In this document: positions 1 to 7,995 of the stretch, piece after piece
Layout: every line of letters begins with the position of its first letter
How positions within the stretch are numbered: the first letter of the stretch is position 1
Source: Neorhodopirellula pilleata
Lineage (GTDB): Bacteria; Planctomycetota; Planctomycetia; Pirellulales; Pirellulaceae
Assembly: GCF_007859915.1 (NCBI RefSeq)
Contig: NZ_SJPM01000001.1
Coordinates: forward strand, 609,502 to 673,501
Length of the DNA: 64,000 bases
Direction: 5' to 3'
Translations under genes and position numbers: made by a program
Notes under the pieces: model-generated
Databases searched by the model: none
What the model saw: the letters and a program-made list of their open reading frames with translations, nothing else
Told to the model about the DNA's origin: nothing

Positions 1-131
1 CGAGGCGCAGAGGGCCGCAAAAGTTGGCATTCAACATACGGCATCAAACTCCGCGATTCTCTGCGTCTCAGCGTGCTCTGCGTTTGAAGAAAACGACGAT
101 TGTGCCTACCACCATCTGCTACTTGGCGTCT

Positions 132-347
132 TTACGCGTAGTGATGATCGATCGCTGGGCGGACCATCACGTTCGGGCGAGCGGTGCTGGTCTTGTAGAA
201 ATCCGGCGCCCAACGGTTCAACTCCATGTACATCGCGATCACCGCGATCAACATGAACAAAGTCGCCAACAACAACATGACCGTGAAAACCGATGGTGGT
301 TGTTTGGTCGAGCGGACGCCAGGTTCATTCGATAGTTGTGTCGACAC
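132..347 (-). CDS. Small single-pass membrane protein (71 aa), unknown function
   Basis: A short reading frame begins at a GTG at 347 and overlaps the end of the upstream coiled-coil gene by 23 bases, which suggests translational coupling. The protein has a polar N-terminus of about 23 residues, one strongly hydrophobic segment (MLLLATLFMLIAVIAMYM) and a polar C-terminal tail with a YKTSTARP stretch. I do not recognise a family. The N-in or N-out topology cannot be decided from sequence. The overlap with the neighbour is the main reason to believe it is real; the GTG start is a choice, and a later ATG inside the membrane segment would leave almost no soluble head. Confidence 0.55.
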   Translation of the reverse strand: MSTQLSNEPGVRSTKQPPSVFTVMLLLATLFMLIAVIAMYMELNRWAPDFYKTSTARPNVMVRPAIDHHYA

Positions 348-1161
348 GATCGCCCTCCGTAATGTTACCTTCGCTGTAGTCACGCAAAATTTCGGCGACC
401 GCCCGATCGGGCTCGGTCTCTCGAACTCGCAAGCGAGTGACATAACGACCACCGCGAGTGACCTCGAGAAAATGACCGGCTCGCAATCCATCGTCATAAC
501 CGATCGACACTTCGACCAACTTGCGAGGATGATTGACGACCAAAACCTTTCCGTTTCGCTCTGGCGGAGCACCATCAAGCGGATCGTTCATGTTCAATCC
601 AGCCGCGTCGACGACTTCCTTGTACCGGGTCACCTGGGTCATCAATTGATCGTTCCGATCTTGTTGAAGCTGAACGATCCCTCGCAGGCTATTCATTTGG
701 TCGGTCAACGACAGAGTTTCGGCAAACAGATTGTCGCGATCTTGCTGCTCGTCACGAATCGCCTGCCGTAGTTTCGCGGTTTCCGCAGTTAACTTTTCGA
801 GTTCTTCGGCTCGACTACGGTCCAATTGAGCCAACTCGGTGTTCTTAGCTTGGAGTTGTTGTACGGTCGATTCACTCTCACGAAGTTGCGATTCGAGCTG
901 ATCGAGCTGGGTTTGCAATGCCGCCAAGGCGGTTCGTCGAGCGGCTTGCTCACGATCGAGTGCCGCTTGGGTGCGAGCCCGTGAGTCGCGCAGTTCGTTG
1001 TTGGTTCGCGCGATCGTTTCGATTTGAGCTTTCAGACCGTCATCGGCCAGGACTACATCCCGCCAATTGCGGTGCGAAGCGTTGACCGCGAGGGCCAAAA
1101 CCATGAACACGACGCTGAGCAGCAAGATCAAAACCGAGAAGGATTTCCCGAGGAGATTCAT
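325..1161 (-). CDS. Membrane-anchored coiled-coil protein, unknown function (278 aa)
   Basis: The protein starts at the ATG at 1161 with a short basic stretch and one membrane segment (residues about 5-25), so it is probably anchored in the inner membrane. Residues about 35-175 are rich in Ala, Gln, Glu, Leu and Arg in heptad-like order (for example QAALDREQAARR) and should form a long coiled coil. The last ~90 residues look like a small folded beta domain (VLVVNHPRKLVEVSIGYDDG). A longer frame upstream exists only because the 122 bp repeat is open in this frame, so I reject the longer start. The following 71-aa membrane protein overlaps its stop. No family was recognised; a structural or envelope role is inference. 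Confidence 0.8.
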   Translation of the reverse strand: MNLLGKSFSVLILLLSVVFMVLALAVNASHRNWRDVVLADDGLKAQIETIARTNNELRDSRARTQAALDREQAARRTALAALQTQLDQLESQLRESESTVQQLQAKNTELAQLDRSRAEELEKLTAETAKLRQAIRDEQQDRDNLFAETLSLTDQMNSLRGIVQLQQDRNDQLMTQVTRYKEVVDAAGLNMNDPLDGAPPERNGKVLVVNHPRKLVEVSIGYDDGLRAGHFLEVTRGGRYVTRLRVRETEPDRAVAEILRDYSEGNITEGDRVDTTIE

Positions 1162-1355
1162 GGGAAAAGGGTTCCGAAGGGACGAGTGAAGAGAAGGTGG
1201 GGAGTGCAATCCAAGAGTATAATTGGGCTCGAAAATGGGTGTCAACAAAATTGGCGATTTTGCGAGCCTCCACGCAACGGCCTTATACGCACCGAGGAAT
1301 ATAACGGTTGTGCCGATTGCCCGCCTTCGAGTGCAATCGGCCACAACGCGATAAC

Positions 1356-1721
1356 GCCGTGTTGATTGAATCGTAACCCGACGCGTCAGCGAGGGATTGA
1401 ACGCCATTAAATCCTTTGTAAGTATCCCTCGCTCACGCTTCGGGTTACGATGCAAACCAAATCAACCGCCCGATAGCGCCGTGTTGATTGAATCGTAACC
1501 CGACGCGTCAGCGAGGGATTGAACGCCATTAAATCCTTTGTAAGTATCCCTCGCTCACGCTTCGGGTTACGATGCAAACCAAATCAACCGCCCGATAACG
1601 CCGTGTTGATTGAATCGTAACCCGACGCGTCAGCGAGGGATTGAACGCCATTAAATCCTTTGTAGGTATCCCTCGCTCACGCTTCGGGTTACGATGCAAA
1701 CCAAATCATCGGCCCGATAGC
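1356..1721. repeat. Three tandem copies of a 122 bp palindromic repeat
   Basis: Units begin at 1356, 1478 and 1600, with nearly identical sequence and an exact 122-base period. Each contains an imperfect inverted repeat whose arms read CGTAACCCGACGCGTCAGCG and, about 40 bases later, CGCTCACGCTTCGGGTTACG. This could fold into a long hairpin. A single related copy lies at 11478-11584. The arms are open in several frames and give spurious peptides such as TRSVSEG and RNPKRERG, so gene callers may extend neighbouring genes into it. The rest of 1162-1807 shows no gene. Confidence 0.9.
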
Positions 1722-1807
1722 GGCGTCGGCTCACTAAATCAACACGCCGATAGCGTTCGTTTATCGACGATACCGCACGCGATCGCGTTGCGACAGATTG
1801 CACTCCA

Positions 1808-3031
1808 TCACCGGCGTGATCGTTTTGCAGCCGTTCCTTGCAGTTTGGCAATGATTTCACCGACGATTGGCCCCACCGAATGGTTGCCAATAACCCACCG
1901 CGCGGCGGAATCGACCTGGAATCTTCCATGTTCCGAATCCTCGACAAATTGCAACAATGCAAGCGAAAGCGAGTTCGGGTCGCCTGGGTCGGCCCAAAAA
2001 CACGTCGGTTCGGACGGATCCGACTGAAGTTCAGCGGTCCCGCCGGCACGGGTGGCGATAACCGGCGTTCCCAACGCGAACGCCTCAAGCACCACGTTGG
2101 GCATGCCTTCAAAATGTGACGGACATACCAATGCGTCTGCGGCGGCAATCTCGCCGACCGCAGGTGAAATGATTCCGCAAAATTCGATCTCGTGACCGTT
2201 GACCGTCCCCTTGGAATCCGCCAGCGACTCGGCCCGCCGCTGCAACTCTCCGCGTAACGGGCCGTCGCCGATGAAACGAACCCTGAATCTCGGGAAATCT
2301 TCGGGCCACGGTTGCGGCAATCGGGCGATCGCCTCGACCAAATCTCCCTGTCCCTTTTCCGAACTCATCCGACCCACGCAAACGAGATTCAGTCGTCGTT
2401 GGTCGATCGTGCTCCGCATGGGAAGCTCAGAGAGTTGAACGCTGGATCGAATTGCGTTGAGATCGACCGGGTTGCGGATCACGGAAATCCGTTCGATTGG
2501 CAGACCGTAATAGCGAGATGCCGATTCCGCGACGGCGTGGCTGACCGCGATGACTTCGTCACTGCGCCGATAGGCATCCGCCAATCGACGGCGTTTCTGT
2601 TGGACGAATCGTTTCTCGACACTCGGCAGTGCCAAGTGCGGCGGACTGACGATCGTCGAAACTCGTCGAACCGGAGTCGTGACCGACGGATGCCCGGCGA
2701 TCAGCGTATTGTGAAACGCTCGGTCGTATACGACGTCGATCTTTTCGCGACGCAGTAACGCATCAAAGTCTCTCGCCTGATTGCGAAGAATTCGGCCCGG
2801 CCAACGATTGAGGACCTTTTCCAAGAACGAAACTGGCGCGGCTTCGGGGGAATGGATGACGACGTCGTCCGGTATGCGCGGAAGCAGATCGCCGACTCGG
2901 TGGGTCAGATAAAGATGAACTTCGAACGATTCCCGAGGCAGGTGTTCGGCCAACAGCGCGACTTGGTGTTCGCTGCCACCGCCCCGCATCGAACTGGCCA
3001 TCAAGAGAACGCGAGTGCGATCGACGTTCAC
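1808..3031 (-). CDS. Glycosyltransferase family 4 (GT-B fold)
   Basis: A 407-residue sugar transferase that would move a nucleotide-activated sugar onto a glycan or lipid acceptor at the cytoplasmic face. The N-terminal half opens with VLLMASSMRGGGSEHQVALL, typical of the glycine-rich acceptor-side loop of GT4 enzymes. The C-terminal Rossmann half begins at LNLVCVGRMSSEKGQGDLV and contains the donor-binding signature SHFEGMPNVVLEAFALGTPVIAT, with the E-x7-E type motif of retaining GT4 enzymes. Its ATG overlaps the stop of the DUF423 gene by four bases (ATGA), so it is likely the last gene of a nadA / DUF423 / GT run. Donor and acceptor cannot be predicted. Confidence 0.9.
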   Translation of the reverse strand: MNVDRTRVLLMASSMRGGGSEHQVALLAEHLPRESFEVHLYLTHRVGDLLPRIPDDVVIHSPEAAPVSFLEKVLNRWPGRILRNQARDFDALLRREKIDVVYDRAFHNTLIAGHPSVTTPVRRVSTIVSPPHLALPSVEKRFVQQKRRRLADAYRRSDEVIAVSHAVAESASRYYGLPIERISVIRNPVDLNAIRSSVQLSELPMRSTIDQRRLNLVCVGRMSSEKGQGDLVEAIARLPQPWPEDFPRFRVRFIGDGPLRGELQRRAESLADSKGTVNGHEIEFCGIISPAVGEIAAADALVCPSHFEGMPNVVLEAFALGTPVIATRAGGTAELQSDPSEPTCFWADPGDPNSLSLALLQFVEDSEHGRFQVDSAARWVIGNHSVGPIVGEIIAKLQGTAAKRSRR

Positions 3032-3474
3032 CGCTCACCCGGCCGTGATCGTCGACAAAACCCGAGCAAGCACCACGCGACGATCCAACTCGTCCCGCCG
3101 AGCGGCGTGATCGCGCCGAGGGCAGGCGTATTGGTCAAGACGAGGAGGTAGAGGCTGCCCGAAAACAACACGATCCCCGCGATCATCAACGCAAACGCAA
3201 GCCGAAAAAATCTTGTCGGCGTGAACGAGGAAGCGGCCAGCACGAGCAACACGACCGCGTGAGCAAGGTGGTACCTCGCTCCGGTATCGAACTGGCTCAA
3301 TCGTCGCTCGAGTGTTTCGGCGTCGATTCCGGTTTCAGGTAAATACGATTGCAAACCGTGGGCTCCGAACGCACCGATGATGATCGCGGTTGCGCCGGCG
3401 ATCGCGGCCGCGATTAAATACCCACGCGTTGGCGTTGGGGAAATCAGTGAATCGGACGCCAACGGATTGCTCAT
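3028..3474 (-). CDS. DUF423 family small inner-membrane protein
   Basis: A 148-residue protein with four hydrophobic segments. The first is followed by the family signature GAFGAHGL, and the second half contains YHLAHAVVLLVLA, SGSLYLLVLT and ALGAITPLGGTSWIVAW, all characteristic of DUF423 (YgdD-like). No biochemical role is established for the family. It lies six bases after nadA and overlaps the downstream glycosyltransferase start by four bases, so the three genes are probably co-transcribed. The final residues are basic. Confidence 0.88.
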   Translation of the reverse strand: MSNPLASDSLISPTPTRGYLIAAAIAGATAIIIGAFGAHGLQSYLPETGIDAETLERRLSQFDTGARYHLAHAVVLLVLAASSFTPTRFFRLAFALMIAGIVLFSGSLYLLVLTNTPALGAITPLGGTSWIVAWCLLGFCRRSRPGER

Positions 3475-3480
3475 GCCGCT

Positions 3481-4665
3481 TTACTTCACCGCCAACATGC
3501 GTTCCAACGCGATCAGACTCCACTTGGTCGTTTCGTCGTCGACGCGGATCGTATTGACCAGCTCGCCGTCTCGCAGGTTTTCCAATGTCCACGCCAAGTG
3601 TGGCAAGTCGATCCGGTACATCGTCGCGCACATGCAAACGACCGGACTGAGGAAATGAATTTCCTGTTCGGGGTGTTCCGCTTTGAGTCGATTGACCAAG
3701 TGCAACTCCGTACCGATCGCCCACTTCGTTCCCGCCGGGGCGGCTTGAACGGTGCTGATGATCTTCCCCGTACTTCCGCTGATGTCAGCGATATCGTTGA
3801 CCTCGCGAGGGCACTCCGGATGAACCAAAATTTGGATCCCGGGGTGTTCAGCTCGGAACCGGGCGACGTGTTCGGCGCGGAACATCTGATGAACGCTGCA
3901 GTGGCCTTTCCATAAGATCACGCGGCTATTCTCGATCGCCTCGTCGGTGTTGCCGCCCATTTCCAACGCGTATGGATCCCACACGGGCATTTGGTCTTCG
4001 GTGATGTCCATCGTCAACGCGGTGTTGCGCCCGAGATGTTGATCGGGGAAAAAGAAAACCCGCTGTCCGCGTTCGAACGCCCATTGCAATACCGCTCGTG
4101 CGTTACTGCTCGTGCAAACGATACCGCCATGCCGACCGCAGAACGCTTTTAAACTCGCGGCGCTGTTGATGTACGTGACCGGAATAACTTGTTCGGTGTC
4201 GATGATTTCGCCCATGTCCTGCCAAGCGGCTTCGACTTGCGCGATCCCGGCCATGTCGGCCATCGAGCAACCCGCCGCCATGTCGGGCAACAACACGTCG
4301 ACTCGACGTCCGTTTCGAGCGGCCACGCGATCGGGACGGTTGGCAAGAATGTCGGCCGTTTCCGCCATGAAGTGGACGCCACAAAACACAATGGTGCGGC
4401 ACTTCTGGCTCTTGGCGGCCATCTCAGATAGTTGATAACTGTCGCCTCGCAAGTCGGTGTGCGCGATGACTTCGTCTTGCTGGTAATGATGCCCGAGAAT
4501 CAAGAGCTCCTCACCGAGTTCGCCACGAACCGCTTCGATTCGAGTCCGCAATTCGTCGTCGGTCATCGTCTTGTAAGGTGCCAACGGATGCTTGGCATTG
4601 GCCTCGGCGGGCTTGAAGGGTTTGCCCTTGGGAGCGGCAGCGATCGGGATCGTGGAGTCGGCCAT
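3481..4665 (-). CDS. nadA: Quinolinate synthase NadA
   Basis: Catalyses condensation of iminoaspartate with dihydroxyacetone phosphate to quinolinate in de novo NAD synthesis, using a [4Fe-4S] cluster. The 394-residue product shows LILGHHYQQDEV and GDSYQLSEMAA near the N-terminus, AAGCSMADMAG, VCTSSNARAVLQWAF, FFPDQHLGRNTA and HPECPREV. The cluster cysteines lie in these conserved blocks. I chose the ATG at 4665; a TTG ten codons upstream would add an unconserved stretch. No nadB or nadC is visible nearby. DUF423 follows after six bases. Confidence 0.95.
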   Translation of the reverse strand: MADSTIPIAAAPKGKPFKPAEANAKHPLAPYKTMTDDELRTRIEAVRGELGEELLILGHHYQQDEVIAHTDLRGDSYQLSEMAAKSQKCRTIVFCGVHFMAETADILANRPDRVAARNGRRVDVLLPDMAAGCSMADMAGIAQVEAAWQDMGEIIDTEQVIPVTYINSAASLKAFCGRHGGIVCTSSNARAVLQWAFERGQRVFFFPDQHLGRNTALTMDITEDQMPVWDPYALEMGGNTDEAIENSRVILWKGHCSVHQMFRAEHVARFRAEHPGIQILVHPECPREVNDIADISGSTGKIISTVQAAPAGTKWAIGTELHLVNRLKAEHPEQEIHFLSPVVCMCATMYRIDLPHLAWTLENLRDGELVNTIRVDDETTKWSLIALERMLAVK

Positions 4666-4767
4666 CGGAGATATGAAAGTTTGAGAAGGCGACAATATAG
4701 GAGTGAGTCTGTCAGACTAACGTTTTTGCCAGCCGATCGGAAGTGATCGCCATCTCGGTGGATCGAC

Positions 4768-4891
4768 GTAGGCTGGGTGGAGGAGAGCTTTGGCGACGAA
4801 CACCCGGCAGATGGCTATTGGCTATTGGCTATTGGCGATTGGCGATTGGCTTTGGTTGCCGGGTCTTCGCTATCGCTGCGACCCAGCCTAC
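4768..4891. repeat. Inverted repeat enclosing a GGCTATT heptad array
   Basis: An 11-base perfect inverted pair, GTAGGCTGGGT (4768-4778) and ACCCAGCCTAC (4881-4891), with further partial pairing inward (CCCGGCA / TGCCGGG), encloses a seven-base tandem array. The array has three GGCTATT and two GGCGATT units at 4813-4847. It sits between the start of nadA and the end of speA. A related array lies at 60700-60741. There is no coding signal in 4696-4914. Confidence 0.8.
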
Positions 4892-4914
4892 TTTTGACCC
4901 AGACTACTGGTTGA

Positions 4915-6993
4915 TTATTTGGGCAATACGATTTCTTCGTTTTCGATCGCGACCGCGTTGCGGTGCGATGTCAAATAAGTGTAACCCGCCAAGGCCCGCT
5001 CGTAGGCGGCGACCGTTTGGCCGGCTTGTTGGTGATTGATGCGTTCGTGAACGACCGCGTTTTCGACTGCTTGTTGGATCGCTTCGACCAGTTCGCGGTC
5101 TTCGTATTGCACGTATCCGAGCACTTCGCGAACCGTGTCGCCTTTGACGATGGATCGAATCTTGGTGATCTCGCCATCGAGTTCGACATGAACCGCATGC
5201 GTATCACCGAACAGGTTGTGGAGGTCACCAAGGATTTCTTGGTAAGCGCCGACCATGAATACGGCCAATTGATACGATTCGTTCGGACGCAGCGGATGCA
5301 ACATCAACGTTTCGGTACGGCGACCGTCTCCAACAAACGCATCGATCTTGCCGTCGCTGTCGCAAGTGATGTCGCCCAAGACCGCATGACGCGTCGGCTC
5401 TTCCTCCAACCGGTGGATCGGCATGATCGGGAACAATTGATCGATCGCCCATGAATCGGGCATCGATTGAAATAGCGAAAAGTTCGCAAAGTAAATGTCC
5501 GACAACATTCGATCGAGATGCTGAAAGTCTTCCGGAATCTCGTCGAGTTCATTCGCGAAATCGCGTGCCCGATGACAGATTTCAAAGAACAATGTTTCGG
5601 CCGCGACGCGTTGCTCGAGCGGCAAGTATCCGCCGCTGAATAAATTCATGCTGAGGTCCAACGCGACCTGCGCGTCGTGGAACGTCTCGAGCATATTCTC
5701 CGGCGTCAGGTTCTTGTAACCATCCCACAGATCATGGACAGGTTGCTCGTATTCCTCGGGCGGACCGCAAGGCTTTTCGGATTGCAGTCGCGATGCTAGT
5801 GTCGCTTCGTCGAGTCGATTCTCGCCAAGATTGTCGTCGCTGAACGCGGGTTCCTCGGCGGCCGCATCGTCAGATGAAACCTGGGCCCATTCCGGAAGAT
5901 CGGACGCTCCCTGGCTGGTCACACCCAATGTCTCCATCACCAAGACGCTGTGTTGGGCCGCGATCGCTCGTCCGCTTTCGGAGATCAATTGCGGATGCGG
6001 CACTTCGGCTTCATCACAAACTGTTTGCACGTGATAGACGACGTCGTTGGCATACTCTTGCACCGTGTAATTCATGCTCGATTCGTTGTCGGTTTGGGAA
6101 CCGTCGTAATCGACTCCGAGTCCACCACCGACGTCGAGATAACCCATCGCCGCCCCCCGTTGTTTCAGATCGATGTAGATCCGGGCCGCTTCCAAAATCG
6201 CCGACTTCAATTGGCGAATGTTACCGATCTGGCTGCCGACATGAAAATGCAACAACTGAAAACAATCGCCCATGCCCATCTCTAACAGGCGATCCAATTG
6301 GGCGAGCACTTCGGCGACCGTCAAGCCGAACTTGCTTCGGTATCCGCCGCTGGCTTGCCAACGTCCACTGCCTCGGGTGGCGAGCTTCACGCGGATGCCG
6401 AATGTCGGGCGAACGCCGACCTCCTCGGCCACCTTCAAAATCAAATCCAGCTCGCTGACTTTTTCCACGACCGGCAAAACCGTCCGACCGAGACGCTGGG
6501 CCAACAGTGCCAAACGAATGAACTCCTCGTCCTTGAATCCGTTGCAGATGATCGGCACTTCCAACGTGCCCATCGCGACAGCCGCGAGTAGTTCCGGTTT
6601 GCTGCCCGCTTCAATTCCAAACCCCAGCTTCGAACCTTCCTCGACGATCTGCTGGACGACTTCACGCTGCTGGTTGACTTTGATTGGAAAGACGCAGCGA
6701 TACTTATTCCCGTAAGCATGATCTTCGATCGCTTTGCTAAAGCACTGATCGAGACGACGCAATCTGTCCCGCAAAATGCCATTGAATCGAATCAGGATGG
6801 GCAACTCCAAGCCACGCTCAAGCAAACGATCGACGAGAGCCTTCAGGTCAATGAAACCAGGTTGGGTCGGGTCCGGAGAAACCAATACGGTGCCATCGGG
6901 CGATATCGAAAAATAGCCATCGCCCCATCGTTCGATGCCGTACTGCGCCGCTGAATCTTCGATCGTCCAAGGATCGTTCGTGACCGTTGCCAA
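4915..6993 (-). CDS. speA: Biosynthetic arginine decarboxylase (SpeA type, PLP-dependent)
   Basis: Decarboxylates arginine to agmatine, the first step of the agmatine route to putrescine. The fold is the alanine racemase-like barrel plus C-terminal beta domain. Visible blocks include YRCVFPIKVNQQREVV (PLP lysine), GFGIEAGSKPELLAA, LLHFHVGSQIGN, GYLDVGGGLGVDYDG, ISESGRAIAAQHSVLV and, near the C-terminus, HAVLGDITCDSDGKID. The frame stays open up to 7218, but the extra N-terminus is encoded by the transcription terminator of the upstream gene, so a start there is implausible. The TTG at 6993 gives about 692 residues, preceded by AGG at a usable distance. A GTG slightly upstream is an alternative. 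Confidence 0.88.
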   Translation of the reverse strand: MATVTNDPWTIEDSAAQYGIERWGDGYFSISPDGTVLVSPDPTQPGFIDLKALVDRLLERGLELPILIRFNGILRDRLRRLDQCFSKAIEDHAYGNKYRCVFPIKVNQQREVVQQIVEEGSKLGFGIEAGSKPELLAAVAMGTLEVPIICNGFKDEEFIRLALLAQRLGRTVLPVVEKVSELDLILKVAEEVGVRPTFGIRVKLATRGSGRWQASGGYRSKFGLTVAEVLAQLDRLLEMGMGDCFQLLHFHVGSQIGNIRQLKSAILEAARIYIDLKQRGAAMGYLDVGGGLGVDYDGSQTDNESSMNYTVQEYANDVVYHVQTVCDEAEVPHPQLISESGRAIAAQHSVLVMETLGVTSQGASDLPEWAQVSSDDAAAEEPAFSDDNLGENRLDEATLASRLQSEKPCGPPEEYEQPVHDLWDGYKNLTPENMLETFHDAQVALDLSMNLFSGGYLPLEQRVAAETLFFEICHRARDFANELDEIPEDFQHLDRMLSDIYFANFSLFQSMPDSWAIDQLFPIMPIHRLEEEPTRHAVLGDITCDSDGKIDAFVGDGRRTETLMLHPLRPNESYQLAVFMVGAYQEILGDLHNLFGDTHAVHVELDGEITKIRSIVKGDTVREVLGYVQYEDRELVEAIQQAVENAVVHERINHQQAGQTVAAYERALAGYTYLTSHRNAVAIENEEIVLPK

Positions 6994-7170
6994 ATGTTTG
7001 CTGCCTGAAAGAGGGTCAGAGGGTGGACTGAACACTGCCCATGATTGCTTCTTGACAACGAATTGTCGAGTTGGGGGATTGTCGGGCTGAGGAGGGCGAG
7101 ACTTGGATCGGTCGGGTCGTCGCCCAATGCGATAAGAGACCGCAAAGTCAGTGCCAAGCCGAAACCAACA

Positions 7171-7206
7171 AAAAATCCTCCGCCCACGTTTCCGTGGACG
7201 GAGGAT
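7171..7206 (-). terminator. Intrinsic terminator after the CCEPEP protein gene
   Basis: Read on the minus strand, ATCCTCCGTCCACG and CGTGGGCGGAGGAT pair over 14 bases with one G-U wobble around a GAAA tetraloop. Six T residues follow at once. It lies 29 bases past the stop of the Cys-rich protein gene and upstream of speA, and so also limits where speA can start. Confidence 0.93.
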
Positions 7207-7234
7207 CCCCATCTTCAAGCACTTGCTCGGTTGG

Positions 7235-7693
7235 TTATTTCATAGATTTCACCAGCATCACGCCGTTGTCAGCCATCCTGACGGGCGTCTTGACGGCAAC
7301 TTGCACCGTCGAACGATTCGCGGGCATTAGAATCGGCGAGATCGAAACCAGTACCTCGCCTGGAGCTAATTCGGGCATCGAATAACTCGCGCAGCATGGC
7401 TCTGGAGCCGGCTCCGGCTCACAGCACACTGGTTCGGGCTCTGGTTCGCAGCAAACGGGTTCTGGTTCGGGCTCACAGCACACCGGTTCCGGTTCGGGCT
7501 CGCAACAAACAGGTTCTGGCTCGCAGCACACCGGTTCCGGCTCGCAACAAACCGGTTCAGGCTCGCAACAGCAACATTCGTCTTTCTTTCCAAACAGCTT
7601 GGCGAACAAGCCGGCCTCGGCCGTCGGTGCCTGGACCGCCAACATCGATCCGGTCACCGCGAGAGCCAATCCAAGTCGGACCCATTTTTTCAT
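7235..7693 (-). CDS. Exported cysteine-rich protein with CCEPEPV repeats
   Basis: A 152-residue protein with a clear signal peptide ([27 protein letters not shown]) and a GGAG ribosome site a few bases upstream of the ATG at 7693. Residues about 39-104 carry vicinal cysteines in a repeat: three CCEPEPV units, then three CCEPEPEPV units, ending [12 protein letters not shown]. The last ~45 residues are a repeat-free domain ([20 protein letters not shown]). The protein is monocistronic, with its own terminator. Paired cysteines spaced by acidic prolines suggest metal binding or disulfide cross-linking in the envelope; that is inference. No family was recognised. Confidence 0.88.
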   Translation of the reverse strand: MKKWVRLGLALAVTGSMLAVQAPTAEAGLFAKLFGKKDECCCCEPEPVCCEPEPVCCEPEPVCCEPEPEPVCCEPEPEPVCCEPEPEPVCCEPEPAPEPCCASYSMPELAPGEVLVSISPILMPANRSTVQVAVKTPVRMADNGVMLVKSMK

Positions 7694-7995
7694 CTTCGTC
7701 TCCAAAACGTTGCAAGAATGTGTTTCAAGTTGCCGTCGTCGATCGGGCGTTTGCATGCAAAGCAACCAACGTGCCGGATAACGTTCCAAACCCTCTAATC
7801 GTTAAAGTCAATTCGCAAGATAACCCGCGACTGCGTGAAACCGTCGTGTTTCACAACGGTTCGTGCAGCAGGACTGTGCGGGTTGCAATCCTTCCTCGTC
7901 GGCACTTTCGGTACGCAGGCGATCGCATGTGCCCAAACCCGATGCACCGACGTTTTGATTCGGTGCAATCCTGCCTATTTTCAGAGCGACTCGAG

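Noticed and set aside
24..771. Plus-strand frames opposite the two envelope genes
   Set aside because: Composition rich in Arg, His and Ser and no domain; the minus-strand proteins have a membrane segment and coiled coil, so the plus frames are shadows.
1162..1455. N-terminal extension of the coiled-coil protein
   Set aside because: The extension is read from the 122 bp repeat (RNPKRERG peptide) and lies before a natural membrane-anchor start at 1161.
1356..1721. CRISPR array
   Set aside because: The units are full-length tandem copies with no short repeats separated by unique spacers, and no cas genes are present.
7396..7995. 200-residue N-terminal extension of the cryptochrome
   Set aside because: It is the antisense of the CCEPEP gene and its promoter; the photolyase domain starts right after the ATG at 7996.
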